A stretch of DNA of 7,641 nucleotides from Bacteroidales bacterium UBA1064. GTDB taxonomy: Bacteria > Bacteroidota > Bacteroidia > Bacteroidales > Tenuifilaceae. Below the pieces are notes generated by a model. That model did not search any database. It worked only from the letters and a program-made list of their open reading frames with translations, and was not told the DNA's origin. The stretch is from positions 1-7,641 of the forward strand of contig DCDD01000207.1 of NCBI GenBank assembly GCA_002316235.1. Direction: 5' to 3'. The translations under genes and the position numbers were made by a program. Every line of letters begins with the position of its first letter. Positions within the stretch are counted from its first letter, which is position 1. Shown in pieces: positions 5,629 to 7,641 of the stretch.

Positions 5629-7359
5629 ATGGAGATGAGTTTTGATCTTAAGTGGATAGATTATCTGGTAATGATAATCTATTTTGTGTTTGTCCTTGGG
5701 ATAGGATGGGCATTAAAAAAGTTTATGAAGGATGCCAACGCCTTTCTTGAGGCCGGACGCTCTATGCCGGCATGGGTAGCCGGTTTGGCATTCATATCTA
5801 CCAACCTCGGGGCATTGGAGGTTATGGGGATGACCGGTAGCGGCGCAAAGTATGGAATGCTCACCACCCATTTTTACTGGGTTGGGGCCATTCCGGCCAT
5901 GGTATTTCTGGCGATGTTCATGATGCCTTTTTACTACGGTTCAAAGGCGCGTTCGGTTCCGGAATACCTTAAGCTGCGCTACGATGAAAAAACTAGGGGG
6001 TTGAATGCCATACTGTTTGCCCTTATGACCGTGCTATCCTCGGGGATATCCATGTATGCGCTGGCAATTTTAACCGAAAAAGTGTTGGGGTGGAATTTCC
6101 ATGTAAGCCTGCTTTTGTCGGCAGCCATTGTGCTGGGCTACACCTATCTGGGAGGTTTGTCGTCAGCCATCTACAACGAGGTGCTGCAGTTTTTTATCAT
6201 TGTGATTGGTCTGCTACCGCTAGTATTTTTAAGCTTGCACCAGGTAGGAGGTTGGGAGGGTTTGCAATCCCAGCTGGCACCTGTAGCAGCGAGTCATGGC
6301 TATGAGCCTGATGCCTACACCACCATGTGGAGGCACTCGGGGACAGCCGGGGGAAACCCCCTTGGGGTCGAGTGGTATGGAATACTGCTAGGGTTGGGTT
6401 TTGTGCTTTCGTTTGGGTACTGGTGCACCAACTTCCTAATTGTTCAACGGGCCATGGCTGCCGAATCGCCCAGGGCAGCAAGAAATACTCCCCTTATAGG
6501 TGCCATCCCTAAAATGTTTATACCATTCCTGATTATCGTTCCCGGCATGGTTGCGCTGGCGCTTATGAATAACCCTGCTGCTCAGTTTACCATTCCTACA
6601 AACGAGGCAGGTCAGCCAATTTACGATTACACCATTATCTCGCTGTTGAAATACTACCTACCCTCCGGGGCATTAGGACTTGGAATTACAGCGCTGCTGG
6701 CTTCATTTATGTCGGGAATGGCAGGAAATATTTCCGCCTTCAACACGGTTTGGACATACGATATTTACCAAAGCTATATCCGTCCAGCCACCGCTAACAA
6801 GGAAGCTGACGACAAGCACTACCTTAAAGTTGGTCGTTTAGCCACCATTTTTGGGGTACTGGTAAGCATAGCAGCAGCCTACCTGGCCAGCATGTTTGGA
6901 AACATCATGGATTTTCTTCAAACCATCTTCTCCATGATTAACGCTCCGCTCTTTGCGGTTATCTTCTTGGGTATGTTCTGGAAGAGGTCAACTGGCCATG
7001 CTGCCTTCACGGGGTTGCTTGCAGGTTTTCTGATAGCCCTGCTGCATCATGGATTAACCGTGCCTGCCGGTGCAACAACCCTGGTTAAAGGTGGCTGGAT
7101 AGCTACATTACACGTCTATCCGGTAGAAATGGCTCAGAATTTCTGGACTGCTATTTTTGCCTTTACCACTAGCGCTCTGGTTACCGTTGTAATTTCGCTT
7201 CTAACCAGAAGAACCAAATCGAACGATGAGCTGGTAGGACTAGTTTACTCCCTCACTCCAAGAATGAAGGAGGATCACGTGGTATGGTACAAACGCTCGT
7301 CAACTCTTGCCGTTGTAGTTTTGCTGATTGCAACTATTCTTACTATTTTGTTCTGGTAA
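5629..7359 (+). CDS. Sodium:solute symporter (SSS family), probably for a sugar or related solute
   Basis: This 576-residue inner-membrane protein belongs to the SSS family (TC 2.A.21), which uses the sodium gradient to import sugars and other solutes. About 14 hydrophobic helices can be drawn, from about 10-29 to 556-575. The SSS signature region is YLGGLSSAIYNEVLQFF (173-189). Aligned by eye to Vibrio vSGLT, IVQRAMAAES (271-280), K295, Q431 and GMFWKRST (448-455) match. N59 matches vSGLT Asn64, but vSGLT Gln69 and Glu88 become E64 and Y83, so the ligand may not be galactose. In the sodium-site helix the family Ser-Ser reads S362-G363 (FMSGMAGN, 360-367). ATG 5629 has no Shine-Dalgarno, and ATG 5635 is a possible alternative. 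A two-helix protein follows after 20 nt, probably on the same transcript. galM upstream makes a sugar plausible; the exact substrate cannot be read. Confidence 0.92.
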   Translation: MEMSFDLKWIDYLVMIIYFVFVLGIGWALKKFMKDANAFLEAGRSMPAWVAGLAFISTNLGALEVMGMTGSGAKYGMLTTHFYWVGAIPAMVFLAMFMMPFYYGSKARSVPEYLKLRYDEKTRGLNAILFALMTVLSSGISMYALAILTEKVLGWNFHVSLLLSAAIVLGYTYLGGLSSAIYNEVLQFFIIVIGLLPLVFLSLHQVGGWEGLQSQLAPVAASHGYEPDAYTTMWRHSGTAGGNPLGVEWYGILLGLGFVLSFGYWCTNFLIVQRAMAAESPRAARNTPLIGAIPKMFIPFLIIVPGMVALALMNNPAAQFTIPTNEAGQPIYDYTIISLLKYYLPSGALGLGITALLASFMSGMAGNISAFNTVWTYDIYQSYIRPATANKEADDKHYLKVGRLATIFGVLVSIAAAYLASMFGNIMDFLQTIFSMINAPLFAVIFLGMFWKRSTGHAAFTGLLAGFLIALLHHGLTVPAGATTLVKGGWIATLHVYPVEMAQNFWTAIFAFTTSALVTVVISLLTRRTKSNDELVGLVYSLTPRMKEDHVVWYKRSSTLAVVVLLIATILTILFW

Positions 7360-7379
7360 TCATTTAAAGAATAAGTGTC

Positions 7380-7589
7380 ATGGGACTAGATATAAAACTT
7401 CCTATTGGGCTGATGTTCACCATTTTTGGAATAATTCTTACCGTGTATGGAATATTCACGAATTCTGATCCCCAGATGTACCAAAAATCCTTTCTGGTAA
7501 ATATCAACCTATGGTCGGGCATTGGAATGCTAATTTTTGGCATTTTCATGCTGGCGCTCACTAAAAAGAAAAAATCCGAAAAAAAGTAG
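7380..7589 (+). CDS. Small two-helix membrane protein, probable symporter partner
   Basis: This 69-residue protein has hydrophobic helices at about 8-27 (PIGLMFTIFGIILTVYGIF) and 43-60, joined by a polar loop (28-42) containing NSDPQMYQ and NINLW. It ends in a lysine-rich tail (62-69, KKKKSEKK), which by the positive-inside rule should be cytoplasmic; both ends would then be inside. It starts 20 nt after the symporter stop with no terminator between, and a terminator-like hairpin follows it, so the two genes look like one unit. No catalytic motif is seen. My inference is an accessory subunit or assembly factor for the symporter, by position and by analogy with small membrane proteins encoded beside other SSS transporters. 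I cannot name a family with certainty. Confidence 0.75.
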   Translation: MGLDIKLPIGLMFTIFGIILTVYGIFTNSDPQMYQKSFLVNINLWSGIGMLIFGIFMLALTKKKKSEKK

Positions 7590-7614
7590 CGGACATCTTT
7601 AGCTAATTCAAAGG

Positions 7615-7641
7615 AGGCTGTTGGTCTAGCACCAGCGGTCT
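7615..7641 (+). terminator. Probable intrinsic terminator of the symporter unit, cut by the window end
   Basis: Arms 7615-7625 and 7631-7641 pair over all 11 positions (three G-T pairs) around the loop CTAGC, and pairing runs up to the last base. The unpaired AAAGG before the 5' arm (7610-7614) predicts that the sequence beyond the edge continues with CCTTT-like bases and a T-run. It begins 25 nt after the small membrane protein's stop. Confidence 0.6.

Noticed and set aside
6090..6512. Overlapping frames on both strands inside the symporter gene
   Set aside because: They are shadows of the symporter reading frame with biased, unrecognisable translations.

Overview
The window fits an anaerobic or facultatively anaerobic member of the Bacteroidota, probably Bacteroidales or a relative. 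Three things suggest this. The proteins look like Bacteroidota versions, most clearly the short FtsB/DivIC-like protein. Most start codons lack a Shine-Dalgarno sequence. The gaps carry TAnnTTTG elements like the Bacteroidota -7 promoter box. A tungsten-type aldehyde:ferredoxin oxidoreductase (AOR) points to low-oxygen life. The lineage is inferred from style, not from a marker gene.

All confident genes lie on the + strand. Region 1 (1-259) has no confident gene, but short frames are open on both strands. Region 2 (260-2637) holds a short-form ThiF adenylyltransferase, a ThiS-type sulfur carrier, a FtsB/DivIC-like division protein and a GalM-type aldose 1-epimerase. thiS and the divIC-like gene are 3 nt apart, and the two glycine codons ending thiS also form the Shine-Dalgarno sequence of the next gene. 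The gap before thiS holds a roughly 104-bp nested hairpin element, probably transcribed as part of the thiS leader.

Region 3 (2727-5042) is one transcription unit for a 719-residue AOR-family enzyme. It has a good promoter match upstream and a strong intrinsic terminator 42 nt after the stop, with an 11-bp stem closed by a UACG tetraloop. Region 4 (5043-5628) is an AT-rich gap with a GC-richer island and a 15-bp palindrome. Region 5 (5629-7641) holds a sodium:solute symporter of the SSS family, a 69-residue two-helix membrane protein 20 nt downstream, and a hairpin cut by the window end that looks like the terminator of this pair.

The genes suggest two themes. The ThiF/ThiS pair could make the sulfur donor for thiamin, or could serve the dithiolene sulfur of the tungstopterin in the AOR. 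Mutarotase, AOR and a sugar-type symporter side by side raise the possibility of uptake and oxidation of an aldose or related aldehyde. Neither link is proven by the sequence. I see no CRISPR array, tRNA, rRNA or complete insertion sequence.
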